The translations under genes were made by a program, and so were the position numbers. A stretch of 55,760 nt of DNA from Acidobacteriota bacterium (GTDB lineage: Bacteria > Acidobacteriota > Terriglobia > 2-12-FULL-54-10), in assembly GCA_009691245.1 (NCBI GenBank), contig SHUM01000019.1:1-55760 (forward strand), in the 5' to 3' direction. The notes under the pieces were generated by a model that saw only the letters and a program-made list of their open reading frames with translations, did not search any database and was not told where the DNA came from. Of the stretch, positions 17,113 through 28,341 are shown in pieces (the first letter of the stretch is position 1; every line of letters starts with the position of its first letter).

Positions 17113-17211
17113 TAGTTCACTCCTTTACGCTGCTCTTTCTTCTCTCCGCTCTTCGTATTCTTCCCAAAGAGCAACGAGGTCTGATACTTCCCACAGCTTA
17201 GGTTTTCGACT

Positions 17212-18315
17212 CTACACTGACAGCCGCAAGAGTTTCGCAGCGGTTTCCCCCAGTATGGCGCGCTTGTCGGCGTCGCTTAAGGACGGCGTGCTCAGGATGT
17301 GGTCCACCGATTCGCTGGTCCAGCCGAACGGATGGTCGGTGCCCATCACGATCTGACTCGCGCCCGCTTCGGCGACAAGATGGCGCAGTTGCTCGGCGGT
17401 GAAGACGAGCGAGTCGTAGTAAATCTGCTTGAGGTAGGCGCTGGGCGGCTGCTTCACGGGCTTGCAGGCGTCGGGCGCTTGCGTGAAGCAGCGGTCGGCG
17501 CGCGCGGCAAATGACGGCAGATACCCGCCACCGTGCGCAGCGCAAATCTTCACGCCGGGATGGCGGTCGAGCACGCCATCGAAGATCAGATGCGCCAGCG
17601 CCGTGGTGGTATCCAGCGGATTCCCAATCACGTTGGGCAGATTGCCGTTGCCGCGGAAGCGCGCCGCGCCCTCGGCGAAATTCTGCGGATGAATAAAGAC
17701 CAGCGCGCCGAGTTCATCGGCCTTGGCCCAGAACGGTCGCAGGCGCGCCGAGGAAAGCTCTTCGCCGTTCACGCTGGTTCCAATCAGACAGCCGCGCATC
17801 CCCTGCTGCCGCATGGCGCGCTCCAATTGCTCGGCGGCGAGATAGGGGAATTGCAATGCCACGGAGGCCAGCGCGACGAAGCGGTCCGGGTGGGCAGCGA
17901 CCAGTTGGAAAAGTTTTTCGTTCTGGATGCGGATCAGCTCGGCCACGGCATCGCGCGGCGCGCCGTACCAAAACGCCGTGATGCTGACGGCCTCGACATC
18001 AATGCCCTGCACGTCCATCACGCGCAGCCGGTCATTCACGTTGTGAATATTCAGCGCCGCACCGCGCACACCGGAGAGCGTGGTGCGCAGCGTCTCGCCC
18101 ACCTCGTAATCCTTCACCGGCTCCCAGGCCTCGGGAACATGCGCGTGGCAGTGCAGATCGATGGTGCGCACCCGGCGTCCGCCGACCATCACCTCGCGGC
18201 GGCGCACTGCCGGCGCGGACGAGTGGGCCGGCGCCTGCGCGAATGCGCAACCCGCGAAATAAAGTCCGGCCACGGACGTGGCTGAGTCGCGGAGGAATTT
18301 TCTGCGAGTGGACAT
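17212..18315 (-). CDS. Tat-exported amidohydrolase (amidohydrolase 2 family)
   Basis: A 367-residue TIM-barrel metal-dependent hydrolase or decarboxylase. The N-terminus MSTRRKFLRDSATSVAGLYF is a twin-arginine signal (RRKFL), ending near AFAQ. The first metal motif is TIDLHCHAHVPE. A later histidine is in ICAAHGGGYLPSF, and the last acidic metal ligand is in MGTDHPFGW. This spacing resembles the ACMSD/gamma-resorcylate decarboxylase subgroup, so a non-hydrolytic decarboxylation is possible; the substrate is not evident. Its ATG lies one base after the stop of the preceding helical gene, indicating translational coupling. Confidence 0.85.
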   Translation of the reverse strand: MSTRRKFLRDSATSVAGLYFAGCAFAQAPAHSSAPAVRRREVMVGGRRVRTIDLHCHAHVPEAWEPVKDYEVGETLRTTLSGVRGAALNIHNVNDRLRVMDVQGIDVEAVSITAFWYGAPRDAVAELIRIQNEKLFQLVAAHPDRFVALASVALQFPYLAAEQLERAMRQQGMRGCLIGTSVNGEELSSARLRPFWAKADELGALVFIHPQNFAEGAARFRGNGNLPNVIGNPLDTTTALAHLIFDGVLDRHPGVKICAAHGGGYLPSFAARADRCFTQAPDACKPVKQPPSAYLKQIYYDSLVFTAEQLRHLVAEAGASQIVMGTDHPFGWTSESVDHILSTPSLSDADKRAILGETAAKLLRLSV

Positions 18316-18316
18316 G

Positions 18317-18853
18317 CTATCCGCCGAACTCGGCGATCTGGCCGCCGCGTGTGATCAACTCGCTGGCTTCCTGTTGCGAAGCCTTCTGCGTGGGCATGTG
18401 TTGCGCGGGCGGCGGGACGACGCGCCCGGGCAGCATCTTGCCGGATTCCAGTTGGGCCAGGAAACCCTTGGCCGTCCAGTAGATGAAGCTCTGGAAGAAC
18501 TCCGCCGTGGCGCGCACCAGTTCGGCGTCGGCGGCGAACGCGGCGGTCGCCGGATATTTCCAGAGGTGCTTCTCCTCGAGCAGCACCGCCAGCACCACTT
18601 GGCCCAGCAGGATGCCCTCGGCGAAGCGCTTCTGGCCCAGATCGGTCCCAGCTTTCTGGATCGCCGCCGCATCACGCTCGATGAGCCAATCGAGCAGATT
18701 CATATAGACGGCCCCGCCGCGCCGAAACAGTTCTTCGTCGCTCAGGCGGTGATAGTGACTGGTGCCGGGATTAGCGCGTAACTCGCCGAAGATGCTCTCG
18801 ATCAGCTGGCGCAGTTAGCTGTGAACAATCTGGGTAAAGGCGGCATTGCTCAT
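18317..18853 (-). pseudogene. Helical-bundle (RsbRD_N-like) gene with in-frame TAA at codon 13
   Basis: An ATG at 18853 with AAGGAG 4 bases upstream opens a frame MSNAAFTQIVHS, then TAA (18817-18815), then continues without shift as LRQLIESIFGELRANPGTSHYHRLSDEEL and on to a TAG at 18317. The part after the stop has no ATG until codon 51 (18703), leaving a 128-residue open frame. The sequence is helical, with ERDAAAIQKAGTDLGQKRFA and LEEKHLWKYP, reminiscent of RsbRD N-terminal domains that appear in kinase and sigma regulators; that match is weak. The nonsense codon probably ends production of the full protein, although the downstream amidohydrolase remains coupled to its end. Confidence 0.65.
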
Positions 18854-18996
18854 AAGGTTCTCCTTGGTCCGGAACTGCCGAAGTCAGGAAGCCCACTATA
18901 CTCGCCGGAGTTGGTTCTGACAATGCTTAAAGTGGGTTTAAAGTGGGCTTAAAGTAGGTAAGGTCCGAAAGTTTTTCCATCGATGCGGAGGAGTGA

Positions 18997-19077
18997 ACAG
19001 AGTCGCGACCGGGAGGGAGTGGTCCGGCGAGCGCATCGAGTGAAGGAAGAACCGCTCCCTTCCGGTCGCGGCTCTGT
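18997..19077. repeat. Inverted repeat, family A
   Basis: Left arm ACAGAGTCGCGACCGGGAGG and right arm CTCCCTTCCGGTCGCGGCTC-TGT form an imperfect stem. It lies between the mogA stop and the start of the helical gene, both on the minus strand. Just beside it (about 18918-18958) is a small AT-richer stretch with AAAGTGGG/AAAGTAGG direct repeats. Confidence 0.8.
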
Positions 19078-19105
19078 CACGGCTCACGGCATGGGAAGAG
19101 CAGGC

Positions 19106-19663
19106 CTATCGGCTGGCGGCTTCGGTATGCTCGGTGCGGCCTTGCAACAAATCAACGGCGTGCGGCAGCAGAGCAATGATTGCGCGCAGCGACTCGGCGG
19201 CGCCCTTAGGGCTGCCCGGCAGATTGATGATCAACGCATTGCCGGCGACGCCCGCCACAGCACGCGAAAGTGCGGCGCGCGGCTCCGACTTCGCGCCTTC
19301 GCGGCGCATCTGCTCGGCCAGGCCAGGAATCTCACGGGTGATGACTTTCAAAGTAGCCTCCGGCGTAACATCGCGGGCGGAGATGCCGGTGCCGCCGGTG
19401 GTGAAGATCGCTTCAAAACCTTTATTGCTCAACTCGCGCAGCGTGGCGGCGATCACCGCCATGTCGTCGGCCACCACGCGCGTGTGGGCCACGCTCCAGC
19501 CATTCGCCTGGAGCAATTCGGCGACGGCGGCACCGGAACCGTCGCGCTTCTTTCCTTGAAACACGGAATCACTGACAGTGATGACGGCGGCGCGCAACTT
19601 TTTATCAACCACGGGTGTGGCGGATGGCGAACTAACAGGTAGCGATACGGCGGGCTGAGCCAT
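19106..19663 (-). CDS. Molybdopterin adenylyltransferase (MogA/MoaB type)
   Basis: A 185-residue enzyme that adenylylates molybdopterin before metal insertion. Motifs: [64 protein letters not shown] and [18 protein letters not shown], all typical of the MogA/MoaB fold. The start with GAGGAACCC just upstream is preferred over an ATG 11 codons earlier. It follows the receiver-DUF4388 gene on the same strand and belongs with moaC and moeA upstream. MogA and MoaB cannot be separated by eye. Confidence 0.92.
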   Translation of the reverse strand: MAQPAVSLPVSSPSATPVVDKKLRAAVITVSDSVFQGKKRDGSGAAVAELLQANGWSVAHTRVVADDMAVIAATLRELSNKGFEAIFTTGGTGISARDVTPEATLKVITREIPGLAEQMRREGAKSEPRAALSRAVAGVAGNALIINLPGSPKGAAESLRAIIALLPHAVDLLQGRTEHTEAASR

Positions 19664-19757
19664 GGGTTCCTCATGGTTTAAAAGGTCGTGGGCCATTGTC
19701 TTTCAGATGCCGAACGGATATCGATTTAACAATTTCTGGAGAAATGCACTTGCTTGC

Positions 19758-20495
19758 TTAACGGTTGGCTTCATCCACCAGCCGCAGCGCCTCCATCAGA
19801 AGGCCCTGTGTCGTTTTCGTGGTAGTTTTCATTTCGGACTTCGAATTAAAGTCGATTTCAAACGTCGCGTCCTGCCAGCCGGCCGCGGCATAGACCGCTT
19901 CATCGCCGGTGATGGCGCCCAACTCAGCATGATTGAGCTGGCCATCCTGAAAGTACATGCGGCAGCTTTCCTGACGGCTCTCGTTGTCGCGAGCCAGGGT
20001 AAGAGAGCAATTCTTCTGACCTTGCTCAAGCGACTGAAACAGGTCAATGAGGTTCATCTCTGAGAGTCGCCCGCCTATGACTCCTTCCTTGGACGCTTGC
20101 CTCTGCATCTTGTCAAGCGCGGCGCGGTCGAGAATCTTCTTGGCGCGCTGCGCCAGCTCCTTCACATAAAACGGCTTGGAAACAAACTCCTCCACCATCT
20201 CGGCATAGGGCTTCAGATGCTCTTCAATATCCGGTTTGCTAGCCAGCAGGATAAATGGCACTGAACTGGTATCCACCGTGGACTTCAGAGCCTGGACCAA
20301 TTGCGCTCCATCCATCTCCGGCATGCGGTAATCGCAGATGATCAGGTCGGGCGGCGACTTCAGGCAGTGAGCCAGCGCGGTGGTCGAGTCCGTGAAGGAG
20401 GCTATTTCCGCGTAGATATCCACGCCACGGCGCAAAACATCCAGAATGACGGGATTGTCATCAATGAGCACCACGGATACCTTCGCTTTGGACAT
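19758..20495 (-). CDS. Receiver-DUF4388 (PATAN) response regulator
   Basis: A 245-residue two-domain protein. The N-terminal CheY-like receiver (1-120) has the acidic pair D12-D13 in VVLIDDNP, phospho-acceptor D55 in LIICDYRMPEMDG, and the conserved lysine in EEFVSKPFYVKEL. The C-terminal DUF4388/PATAN domain (about 140-235) shows GGRLSEMNLIDLFQSLEQGQKNCSL and RMYFQDGQLNHAELGAITGDEAVY. DUF4388 proteins carry signals by protein contact in gliding and surface behaviour systems. It starts one base after the moaC stop (TAA-C-ATG), so it is co-translated with Moco genes although it has no known role in that pathway. No partner kinase is near. Confidence 0.88.
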   Translation of the reverse strand: MSKAKVSVVLIDDNPVILDVLRRGVDIYAEIASFTDSTTALAHCLKSPPDLIICDYRMPEMDGAQLVQALKSTVDTSSVPFILLASKPDIEEHLKPYAEMVEEFVSKPFYVKELAQRAKKILDRAALDKMQRQASKEGVIGGRLSEMNLIDLFQSLEQGQKNCSLTLARDNESRQESCRMYFQDGQLNHAELGAITGDEAVYAAAGWQDATFEIDFNSKSEMKTTTKTTQGLLMEALRLVDEANR

Positions 20496-20496
20496 G

Positions 20497-21066
20497 TTAT
20501 CTGGTGGCCTTCTTCAGCTTGCCTGCCCCGGACGACGGAGGTCTACGGAAGACTCCACTCTTGCCTCCGGATTTTTCCAACAAGCAAATATCGGTAATTG
20601 TGATGGACTTGTCAACGGCCTTGCACATGTCGTACAACGTCAGCGCCGCCACGCTCACTGCCGTGAGTGCTTCCATCTCCACGCCCGTGGGCGCTTCAGT
20701 GGCCGCAGTCGCCTCGATGCGCACCCCGGTTGGCTTGCCCTTTCGCACGACGCGCACTTGCACGTCCACATGCGTCAGCGGCAGCGGATGGCAGAGCGGG
20801 ATCAGTGCGGAAGTCTGCTTGGCCGCGGCAATACCGGCGATGCGCGCGATCTCCAGGGGATTGCCCTTGGGGTTGCGCGGCAATTGCCGAAGCACCACCG
20901 CCGACATCTGCACAAACCCTTGCGCGCGTGCACGGCGCGCCGTGGACTGCTTGCCGGAGACGTCCACCATACGCACGGATCCCTCGGCATCAAAGTGAGA
21001 GAGTACTGGAGATTTATCTATCTTTCGCAACGCTATCCTCTGCCCCACGTATTTTAATGCACTCAT
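20497..21066 (-). CDS. moaC: Cyclic pyranopterin monophosphate synthase MoaC
   Basis: A 189-residue enzyme that converts the MoaA product to cyclic pyranopterin monophosphate in Moco synthesis. Family marks: LSHFDAEGSVRMVDVSGK, ARIAGIAAAKQTSALIPLCHPLPL (active-site His region), GVEMEALTAVSVAALTLYDMCKAVDK and ITDICLLEKSGGKSG. A 25-residue N-terminal extension precedes the usual start. The ATG is chosen over a GTG one codon upstream; it lies four bases from the moeA stop. The C-terminal tail after GKSG adds a short basic stretch. Confidence 0.95.
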   Translation of the reverse strand: MSALKYVGQRIALRKIDKSPVLSHFDAEGSVRMVDVSGKQSTARRARAQGFVQMSAVVLRQLPRNPKGNPLEIARIAGIAAAKQTSALIPLCHPLPLTHVDVQVRVVRKGKPTGVRIEATAATEAPTGVEMEALTAVSVAALTLYDMCKAVDKSITITDICLLEKSGGKSGVFRRPPSSGAGKLKKATR

Positions 21067-21072
21067 CACTCG

Positions 21073-22284
21073 TCAATGCCTCATCATCACCGAAACCCAC
21101 TCGCCGGCCTTCAGTTCGCCCACTTCCTCCGGGATGGCCAGGAAACAGTTAGCGCGGGTTAGGCTGACCACATCACCGGAACCTTTCCATTCTACCGGAC
21201 TCACCTCCGGTTCGTAGTAGTTCCCTTCAAGTATTGCAGGGAGAAATCCCGCGAGCCCAGCTTTGCGTCGCAGGTCGCGGGTCATCCGCGCGCGCGTAAA
21301 GATGAGCGGAGCGGTCATTTCGCCAGCCAGCAGCGCCAGCGCGGGGCGGACGAAAAGCTCAAACGTCACCATCGTGGAAAGCGGATTGCCCGGCAAGCCG
21401 AAGATGAATGTCCTGCCCACTCTGCCGAAAACCAGCGGGCGACCGGGCTGGATATACACACCGTCAAAATAGAATTCCGCGCCGAGCTGCGCGAGTACCG
21501 GCTCGACCAGATCAAACTTGCCTGCCGAGACGCCGCCGCTCAACAAAAGCACGTCGTGCTCACAACCCCGCTCAATCATTTCGCGCAGGCGATCTTCGCG
21601 ATCTTCCGCAATGCCCAGCGGCACAGGGATGCCGCCCGCCGCCTGGGTCTGCGCTTGCAACGAATAGCTGTTGCTGTTGCGAATCTCAAAGGGGCCGGGC
21701 GCGACATCCAGTTCGACGATCTCATCACCGGTGGGAAGAATCGCCACCGTCGGAGGTTTATATACGCTGATCTCCCGCAATCCCACAGCCGCGATCATGG
21801 CGATCTCGGCGTAACCGAGGCGGCGACCGGGAGTGAGGAGCGCCTCGCCGCGACGCGCTTCACTGCCCTGCGCAACGATATTTTCTCCAACGACCACCGC
21901 CATGTTGATCAACACATGATCTCCAGCGGCACTGGTCTTCTCGACCATCACCACTGCGTTCGCTCCAGCAGGCAAGGGAGCGCCGGTCATGATCTCGACG
22001 CAATCGCCTGCGCCAACCGCACCATCAAATGAAACGCCCGCGCGAGCCTGCCCCATCAGGCGCAGTCGAGCCTGGATCGCCGATACATCGGCGGCGCGGA
22101 CAGCGTAGCCATCGCGAGTGGATCGCGGAAATGGAGGAAGGTCGCGGTCAGCGGAAACTGCCTGGGCCAGCACGCGAGTGCGAGCATCCTGCAAGGGAAT
22201 CAATTCAGTCTGGAGGGAGAGCTTGGAGCTGCGGACGCGCTCCATGACGAGTTCGCGCGCGGCTTGAAATTTCATGACAGCCAT
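21073..22284 (-). CDS. moeA: Molybdopterin molybdenumtransferase MoeA
   Basis: A 403-residue enzyme that inserts molybdate into adenylylated molybdopterin. It has the MoeA domain order: RDLPPFPRSTRDGYAVRAADV, IMTGAPLPAGANAVVMVE, the MogA-like domain with LPTGDEIVELD, NSNSYSLQAQTQAAGGIPV and LLSGGVSAGKFDLVEPVL, and FIFGLPGNPLSTMVTFELFVRP, then the C-terminal beta-barrel. It is the first gene of the minus-strand set moeA, moaC, receiver-DUF4388 and mogA, with four-base and one-base gaps. MoaA, MoaD and MoaE are not in the window. Confidence 0.95.
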   Translation of the reverse strand: MAVMKFQAARELVMERVRSSKLSLQTELIPLQDARTRVLAQAVSADRDLPPFPRSTRDGYAVRAADVSAIQARLRLMGQARAGVSFDGAVGAGDCVEIMTGAPLPAGANAVVMVEKTSAAGDHVLINMAVVVGENIVAQGSEARRGEALLTPGRRLGYAEIAMIAAVGLREISVYKPPTVAILPTGDEIVELDVAPGPFEIRNSNSYSLQAQTQAAGGIPVPLGIAEDREDRLREMIERGCEHDVLLLSGGVSAGKFDLVEPVLAQLGAEFYFDGVYIQPGRPLVFGRVGRTFIFGLPGNPLSTMVTFELFVRPALALLAGEMTAPLIFTRARMTRDLRRKAGLAGFLPAILEGNYYEPEVSPVEWKGSGDVVSLTRANCFLAIPEEVGELKAGEWVSVMMRH

Positions 22285-22313
22285 GTGGGGCTTCAGTCCA
22301 ACAGAGCCGCGCC

Positions 22314-23684
<1,371 letters not shown>

Positions 23685-23819
23685 TCACGCCCGTTACAAC
23701 ATATAAAAGCCACAACACAAAACGCCACACGAATGCACTTTATTGGCACATCCGCGTGGTCTATTTCGGTATGGTCGTGCGAATGCGCGGAAGAAATTCA
23801 TCCGCGATTCATGGAAACT

Positions 23820-24146
23820 TTACAGGTTCTGCTTGATCAGACTCTCGATCGCTTCGCGGCCCTGCGCGCCGACGATCTGTCCGCGCACCTGGCCGTCCTT
23901 GAATAGCAGCAGCGTCGGAATGCTACGGATGCCATATTGGCCCGGCACCGCCTGATTCTCATCCACGTTCATCTTGGCTACCACGGCTTTGCCGATGTAG
24001 TCTCCCGCGATCGCCTCCACGGTGGGCGCGATCATGCGGCAGGGGCCGCACCAGGCCGCCCAGAAATCCACCAGAACAGGCTGGGAAGATTTCAGCACAT
24101 CCGCGTCAAAACTTTGATCCGTTACGTTCAGAATATTGCCAGCCAT
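23820..24146 (-). CDS. trxA: Thioredoxin
   Basis: A 108-residue cytosolic disulfide reductant. The active site is [16 protein letters not shown], and the cis-proline motif is [15 protein letters not shown]. The length and lack of signal peptide fit ordinary TrxA. AGGAGG sits upstream of the ATG, which is preferred over an upstream in-frame start. It stands alone between purA and glgA. Confidence 0.95.
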   Translation of the reverse strand: MAGNILNVTDQSFDADVLKSSQPVLVDFWAAWCGPCRMIAPTVEAIAGDYIGKAVVAKMNVDENQAVPGQYGIRSIPTLLLFKDGQVRGQIVGAQGREAIESLIKQNL

Positions 24147-24318
24147 GGCCAAATGCCTCCTCGGAATTACCTTACGGGTCCTCACTGGAGCTTCCGTACT
24201 CCGGCAGGTCCACGCACTAAACCGATTGGATGCCCAGAGTAAAACGTTTGATGCAAATAACTATTGTACCGCAGAATTAGCTTGATGAATTAGCTCGATG
24301 ATACGGGCCTTCCCCGTT

Positions 24319-24361
24319 GTCATCCCCGTTGTCATCCCGCTCGTCGCTCGGGATGACGACA
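24319..24361. repeat. Short inverted repeat, TCATCCCG type
   Basis: GTTGTCATCCC occurs twice in direct orientation (about 24307 and 24319), and the second copy pairs with GGGATGACGAC to form a stem GTCATCCCG/CGGGATGAC around CTCGTCGCT. It lies shortly after the glgA stop codon, where it could act as a transcript end, although no T tract follows. Confidence 0.6.
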
Positions 24362-24372
24362 GCGAGTCGTGC

Positions 24373-25848
24373 TCACATCTCGCGGTAAAGCGTTTCATAG
24401 GCCTCCGCTGAGCGTGCCCAGGAGAAGTCTTTTTTCATGCCGTTCAACATGATCTGCTTCCACCCTTCGGGATTTCGAAACAGAGACAGGGCGCGCCGCA
24501 CCGCCTCCAGCATGGCTGTGCCGGTGTATTTGGTAAAGCGGAACCCGGTGCCCTCGCCAGTCGCAGGGTCATAGTCCTCCACCGTGTCCGAGAGGCCGCC
24601 AATGTCCCGTACCACAGGCACTGTGCCGTAGCGCAGGCTGTAAATCTGATTCAGTCCGCACGGCTCGTAGTGCGACGGCATGAGGAACATGTCCGCACCG
24701 GCCTCCACCTTATGCGCCAGCGCGTCGTCATAGCGAATGCGAACTCCGACGCGGTCAGGATAGTCGCGCGCCAGAGTGCGGAACAACTCTTCGTACTCTG
24801 GCTCGCCCGTGCCGAGTACGGCCAGCCGCAGATTTTCCTTCATCAACAACGGAGCCACTTCCGCGATCAGGTCCGCGCCTTTTTGCCGCGTCAGCCTGGA
24901 AACGATGCCAATCAGCGGAGCATGGACATCGGTCTCCGGAAATTCGAACTCGCGCAACAAATCACGTTTGCACTCGGCCTTGCCCGAAAGATTCTTCGCT
25001 CCATATTTAGCGGCGATGAGCCGGTCGCGGGCCGGGTCCCACTCCTTGTAATCCGCACCGTTCAGGATTCCATGCAACTGGCCCGCGCGCGCGGCAAGTA
25101 CGCCGTCGAGGCCACAGCCGAACTCCGGCGTCTGAATCTCGCTGGCGTATGTCGGGCTGACCGTGCTGATGGAGTCAGCATAGATCAGCGCGCCCTTCAG
25201 AAAACTCACGCCCCCAAAGAACTCCAACCCATCGATGCGGAACAAGTCCAGGCTCAGTCCGGCGCGCAGCAACGCATCGGGCGGAAACAATCCCTGATAG
25301 GCGAGATTGTGAATGGTCAGCAGAGTCCGCGTATGGGACAACTCGGGGTCGTCCACGTAGTCCGTGCGCAACAGCACGGGGACGAGTCCCGCCTGCCAGT
25401 CGTGGCAATGAATCACATCGGCGGGAAAGATCGACTTGGCCACCTCCAGCACCGCGCGCGAAAACAGGCTGAAGCGCTCTGGATTGTCGGGGTAATCCTT
25501 GCCGCCTGCTCCCACATAGAGTGATTCGCGGTCAAAATATGGCGGATAATCGACGAATATCCAGCGCACCGAGCCGCTCTTCAGTGCGCGTCGCGGAGCC
25601 TCCAGTATACGGAGAGAATGCTGATGCGAACCCAGCGTGACGGTTACGCCCGAAGCCAGCTCCCTGAATTTTTCGCTTGGCGTTGACCGGTGTCGCGGCA
25701 GCACCACGGCAACTTCCACGCCGCGCGCAGCCAGCGCTTGAGGCAGCGCGCCGATCACGTCGGCCAGCCCGCCCGTCTTCGAAAACGGCACGCCCTCGGA
25801 GGCGGCGAAGAGCACGCGTAGCGGCGCGCCGGAATTGGGTCTGACCAT
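24373..25848 (-). CDS. glgA: Glycogen synthase (ADP-glucose type)
   Basis: A 491-residue GT5 glucosyltransferase that extends alpha-1,4-glucan from ADP-glucose. The N-terminal sugar-nucleotide motif is VPFSKTGGLADVIGALPQAL. HCHDWQAGLVPVLL, TIHNLAYQG, IVSRLTRQKGADL and the C-terminal MPSHYEPCGLNQIYSLRYGTVPVVRDIGGLSDTV follow. The chosen ATG has GAGAGGG upstream; the frame is open a further 29 codons. No other glycogen gene is adjacent. Confidence 0.95.
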   Translation of the reverse strand: MVRPNSGAPLRVLFAASEGVPFSKTGGLADVIGALPQALAARGVEVAVVLPRHRSTPSEKFRELASGVTVTLGSHQHSLRILEAPRRALKSGSVRWIFVDYPPYFDRESLYVGAGGKDYPDNPERFSLFSRAVLEVAKSIFPADVIHCHDWQAGLVPVLLRTDYVDDPELSHTRTLLTIHNLAYQGLFPPDALLRAGLSLDLFRIDGLEFFGGVSFLKGALIYADSISTVSPTYASEIQTPEFGCGLDGVLAARAGQLHGILNGADYKEWDPARDRLIAAKYGAKNLSGKAECKRDLLREFEFPETDVHAPLIGIVSRLTRQKGADLIAEVAPLLMKENLRLAVLGTGEPEYEELFRTLARDYPDRVGVRIRYDDALAHKVEAGADMFLMPSHYEPCGLNQIYSLRYGTVPVVRDIGGLSDTVEDYDPATGEGTGFRFTKYTGTAMLEAVRRALSLFRNPEGWKQIMLNGMKKDFSWARSAEAYETLYREM

Positions 25849-26143
25849 CGTACCCTCTCGCATCAACCTGGGCCTGCGACTTAATGCCTGCCTAAATGGC
25901 CACAGTACTGAACGCTCTTGCGCACTGTCAAGCATTGGGCGCGGCGGGAATTACCGAGGACAACAGATTTCGCCCATGCTGTGCCTCGTGCTATTATTTT
26001 CTTCCGCACGAAACTATTGGCAGCCCTCATAGCGCGCCCCGATCTTACGCAATATAGCCCAGGGTGCTACAGCAACCTTCGTGTGGTTGGTTCATCCGGC
26101 GTTGATTCACCATGCAGTGCAATCCTAACTGAGAGGTAATACC
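25849..26143. other. Divergent intergenic region, glgA / tkt
   Basis: About 295 bases between divergent starts. GAGAGG lies 7 bases before the GTG of transketolase. I see no repeat, no hairpin with a T tract and no promoter pair that I would defend. A weak TTGATT-17-CTAACT pair near 26102-26130 is not convincing. Confidence 0.4.
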
Positions 26144-28180
26144 GTGTCAGAAAAGGTAGCAATGGCCGCAGCCCTCAGCACTGAGCAAGACCGGCTCGAC
26201 GAGCTTTCCATCAACACCATCCGCATGCTCGCCGTGGATGCCGTCGAGAAGGCCAAGTCCGGCCACCCCGGCATGCCCATGGGTGCGGCGGCGATGGCCT
26301 ACGTGCTGTGGACCCGCTTCCTGCGCCACAATCCCGCGAACCCCAAATGGGCCGACCGCGACCGCTTCGTGCTCTCCGCCGGACACGGCTCGATGCTGCT
26401 CTACGCGCTGCTGCATCTCACCGGCTACGATCTGCCGCTCGAGGAAATCAAGAATTTCCGACAATGGGGCAGTCGCACTCCGGGGCATCCTGAGCACGGC
26501 GTAGTGCCCGGGGTGGAGGCCACCACCGGCCCACTGGGACAGGGTTTCGCCAACGGTGTGGGCATGGCCATGACGGAGCGATTCCTCGCCAGTCACTTCA
26601 ACCGGCCCGGCCACGTCATCGTGGATCACTTCACCTACGCTATCGTCAGCGACGGCGACATCATGGAGGGTGTCGCGTCGGAGGCCGCATCACTGGCCGG
26701 ACATCTCGGCCTCGGAAAATTGATTTATTTATACGATGACAACCACATCACCATTGACGGCGAGACCTCGCTGTCGTTTTCCGAAGACGTCGGCATGCGC
26801 TTTCAAGCTTACGGCTGGCATGTACAAAAAGTGGATGGCAATGACTTACAGGCGGTCAATCAAGCAATCTCGCAGGCGCGCGCGGAGACCCGCAAGCCCT
26901 CACTGATTCAGGCGCGCACACACATTGGTTTTGGTAGTCCGAACAAGCAGGACAAGTCAGCGGCACACGGCAGTGCGCTCGGCGCGGATGAAATCAAGTT
27001 GACCAAAGCCGCGCTGGGCTGGCCTGTCGAGCCGACCTTCCACATTCCATCTGACGCGTTGCAAAACTTCCGTCAGGCCGGCGGGCGTGCTGCTGCGCAG
27101 GAGCAAGGTTGGAACGAGCGATTTGCGGCATATGCATCCGCACATCCGGAGTTGGCGCGCGAGTGGGCGCAGTGGCAGACGGGTGAGTTGCCTGAGGGTT
27201 GGAAAACTTCCCTGCCTCAGTTCAAGGCAGCTGACGGCGCTATGGCCACTCGAGTGGCCTCCGGCAAAGTCATCAACGCGCTCTCCGCGGCGATCCCGAA
27301 TCTGATGGGCGGCTCGGCGGATCTGGCTGGGTCGAATGAAACCAACATCAAAGGCGCGGCGGATTTTAACGCCAATGCGCCGGGGCGCGTATTGCGCTTC
27401 GGCATCCGCGAGCATGGCATGGGCGGCGTTTTGAATGGCATGGCGCTGCATGGCGGCGTTCACTGTTTTGGCGCAACCTTCCTGGTCTTCTCCGATTACA
27501 TGCGCGCGTCCATGCGCGTCGCCGCGCTGACGGAGCTACCGGTGATTTACGTCTTCACGCATGACAGCATCGCGGTGGGCGAAGACGGCCCCACGCATCA
27601 GCCCATCGAGCATTTAGCCGCGCTGCGCGCCATACCCAACCTGCTGGTGATCCGCCCCGCCGATGCCACCGAGACGTCCGCCGCGTGGCGCATCGCGCTC
27701 GAACACAAACATGGCCCAGTGGCGCTTGCCTTGACGCGGCAGAATCTACCGACCATCGACCGCGAGAAATCTCCCTCCGCCGACATGTTGGAAAAGGGCG
27801 CGTATACGCTGCTGGACGCCGAGACGGGACCGCTGCGGCTGATCCTGCTGGCGACCGGCTCGGAAGTCAGTCTAGCTGTGGATGCCCGGAAGAAACTGGA
27901 AGCGCAGGGCATCGGTACTCGCGTGGTGAGTATGCCCTGTTGGGAACTGTTCCTCGAACAACCGTTATCGTATCGCGAAGAAGTGCTGCCGCAGGCGGTG
28001 CGTGCGCGGCTGGCGATTGAAACTGGCTCTTCGTTTGGCTGGCGCGAGTTTGTGGGCGATGCCGGCGACACGCTTTGCATCAATCACTATGGAGCGTCCG
28101 CCCCCGCGGCTGTGGTACTGGAAAAGTTCGGCTTCACCGTGGACAACGTGGTGGCCCGCGCGACCGCGTTGCTGAAGTAA
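26144..28180 (+). CDS. tkt: Transketolase
   Basis: A 678-residue thiamine-diphosphate enzyme of the pentose phosphate pathway. The ThDP/Mg motif is [95 protein letters not shown] and [20 protein letters not shown] are typical. GTG start with GAGAGG upstream. The stop codon abuts a family A repeat with no gap. It begins a plus-strand run of carbon metabolism genes. Confidence 0.97.
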   Translation: MSEKVAMAAALSTEQDRLDELSINTIRMLAVDAVEKAKSGHPGMPMGAAAMAYVLWTRFLRHNPANPKWADRDRFVLSAGHGSMLLYALLHLTGYDLPLEEIKNFRQWGSRTPGHPEHGVVPGVEATTGPLGQGFANGVGMAMTERFLASHFNRPGHVIVDHFTYAIVSDGDIMEGVASEAASLAGHLGLGKLIYLYDDNHITIDGETSLSFSEDVGMRFQAYGWHVQKVDGNDLQAVNQAISQARAETRKPSLIQARTHIGFGSPNKQDKSAAHGSALGADEIKLTKAALGWPVEPTFHIPSDALQNFRQAGGRAAAQEQGWNERFAAYASAHPELAREWAQWQTGELPEGWKTSLPQFKAADGAMATRVASGKVINALSAAIPNLMGGSADLAGSNETNIKGAADFNANAPGRVLRFGIREHGMGGVLNGMALHGGVHCFGATFLVFSDYMRASMRVAALTELPVIYVFTHDSIAVGEDGPTHQPIEHLAALRAIPNLLVIRPADATETSAAWRIALEHKHGPVALALTRQNLPTIDREKSPSADMLEKGAYTLLDAETGPLRLILLATGSEVSLAVDARKKLEAQGIGTRVVSMPCWELFLEQPLSYREEVLPQAVRARLAIETGSSFGWREFVGDAGDTLCINHYGASAPAAVVLEKFGFTVDNVVARATALLK

Positions 28181-28261
28181 ACAGAGCCGCGACCGTTAGG
28201 GAGCGGTGGTTGGCGTTCACTGCGGAAACCAACCACCGCTCCCTAACGGACGCGGCTCTGT
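28181..28261. repeat. Inverted repeat, family A (near-perfect)
   Basis: Left arm ACAGAGCCGCGACCGTTAGG and the right arm ending ACGGACGCGGCTCTGT pair over about 33 bases, including GAGCGGTGGTTGG with CCAACCACCGCTC, around a small loop. It begins directly after the TAA of tkt. It is the best preserved copy in the window. Confidence 0.88.
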
Positions 28262-28341
28262 GACCTCATTCCTGGCCTGCCAATTCTTGATAAGATGGAC
28301 TCTTGCAGTCGTCTGTACATTTTTCTCAATGGGAGCGAGTC

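Noticed and set aside
22300-22312. Another family A repeat copy between moeA and purA
   Set aside because: Only ACAGAGCCGCG is matched; too short to count as a copy.
26102-26131. TTGATT-17-CTAACT as tkt promoter
   Set aside because: Only a weak match to the -10 box; not better than chance in this region.
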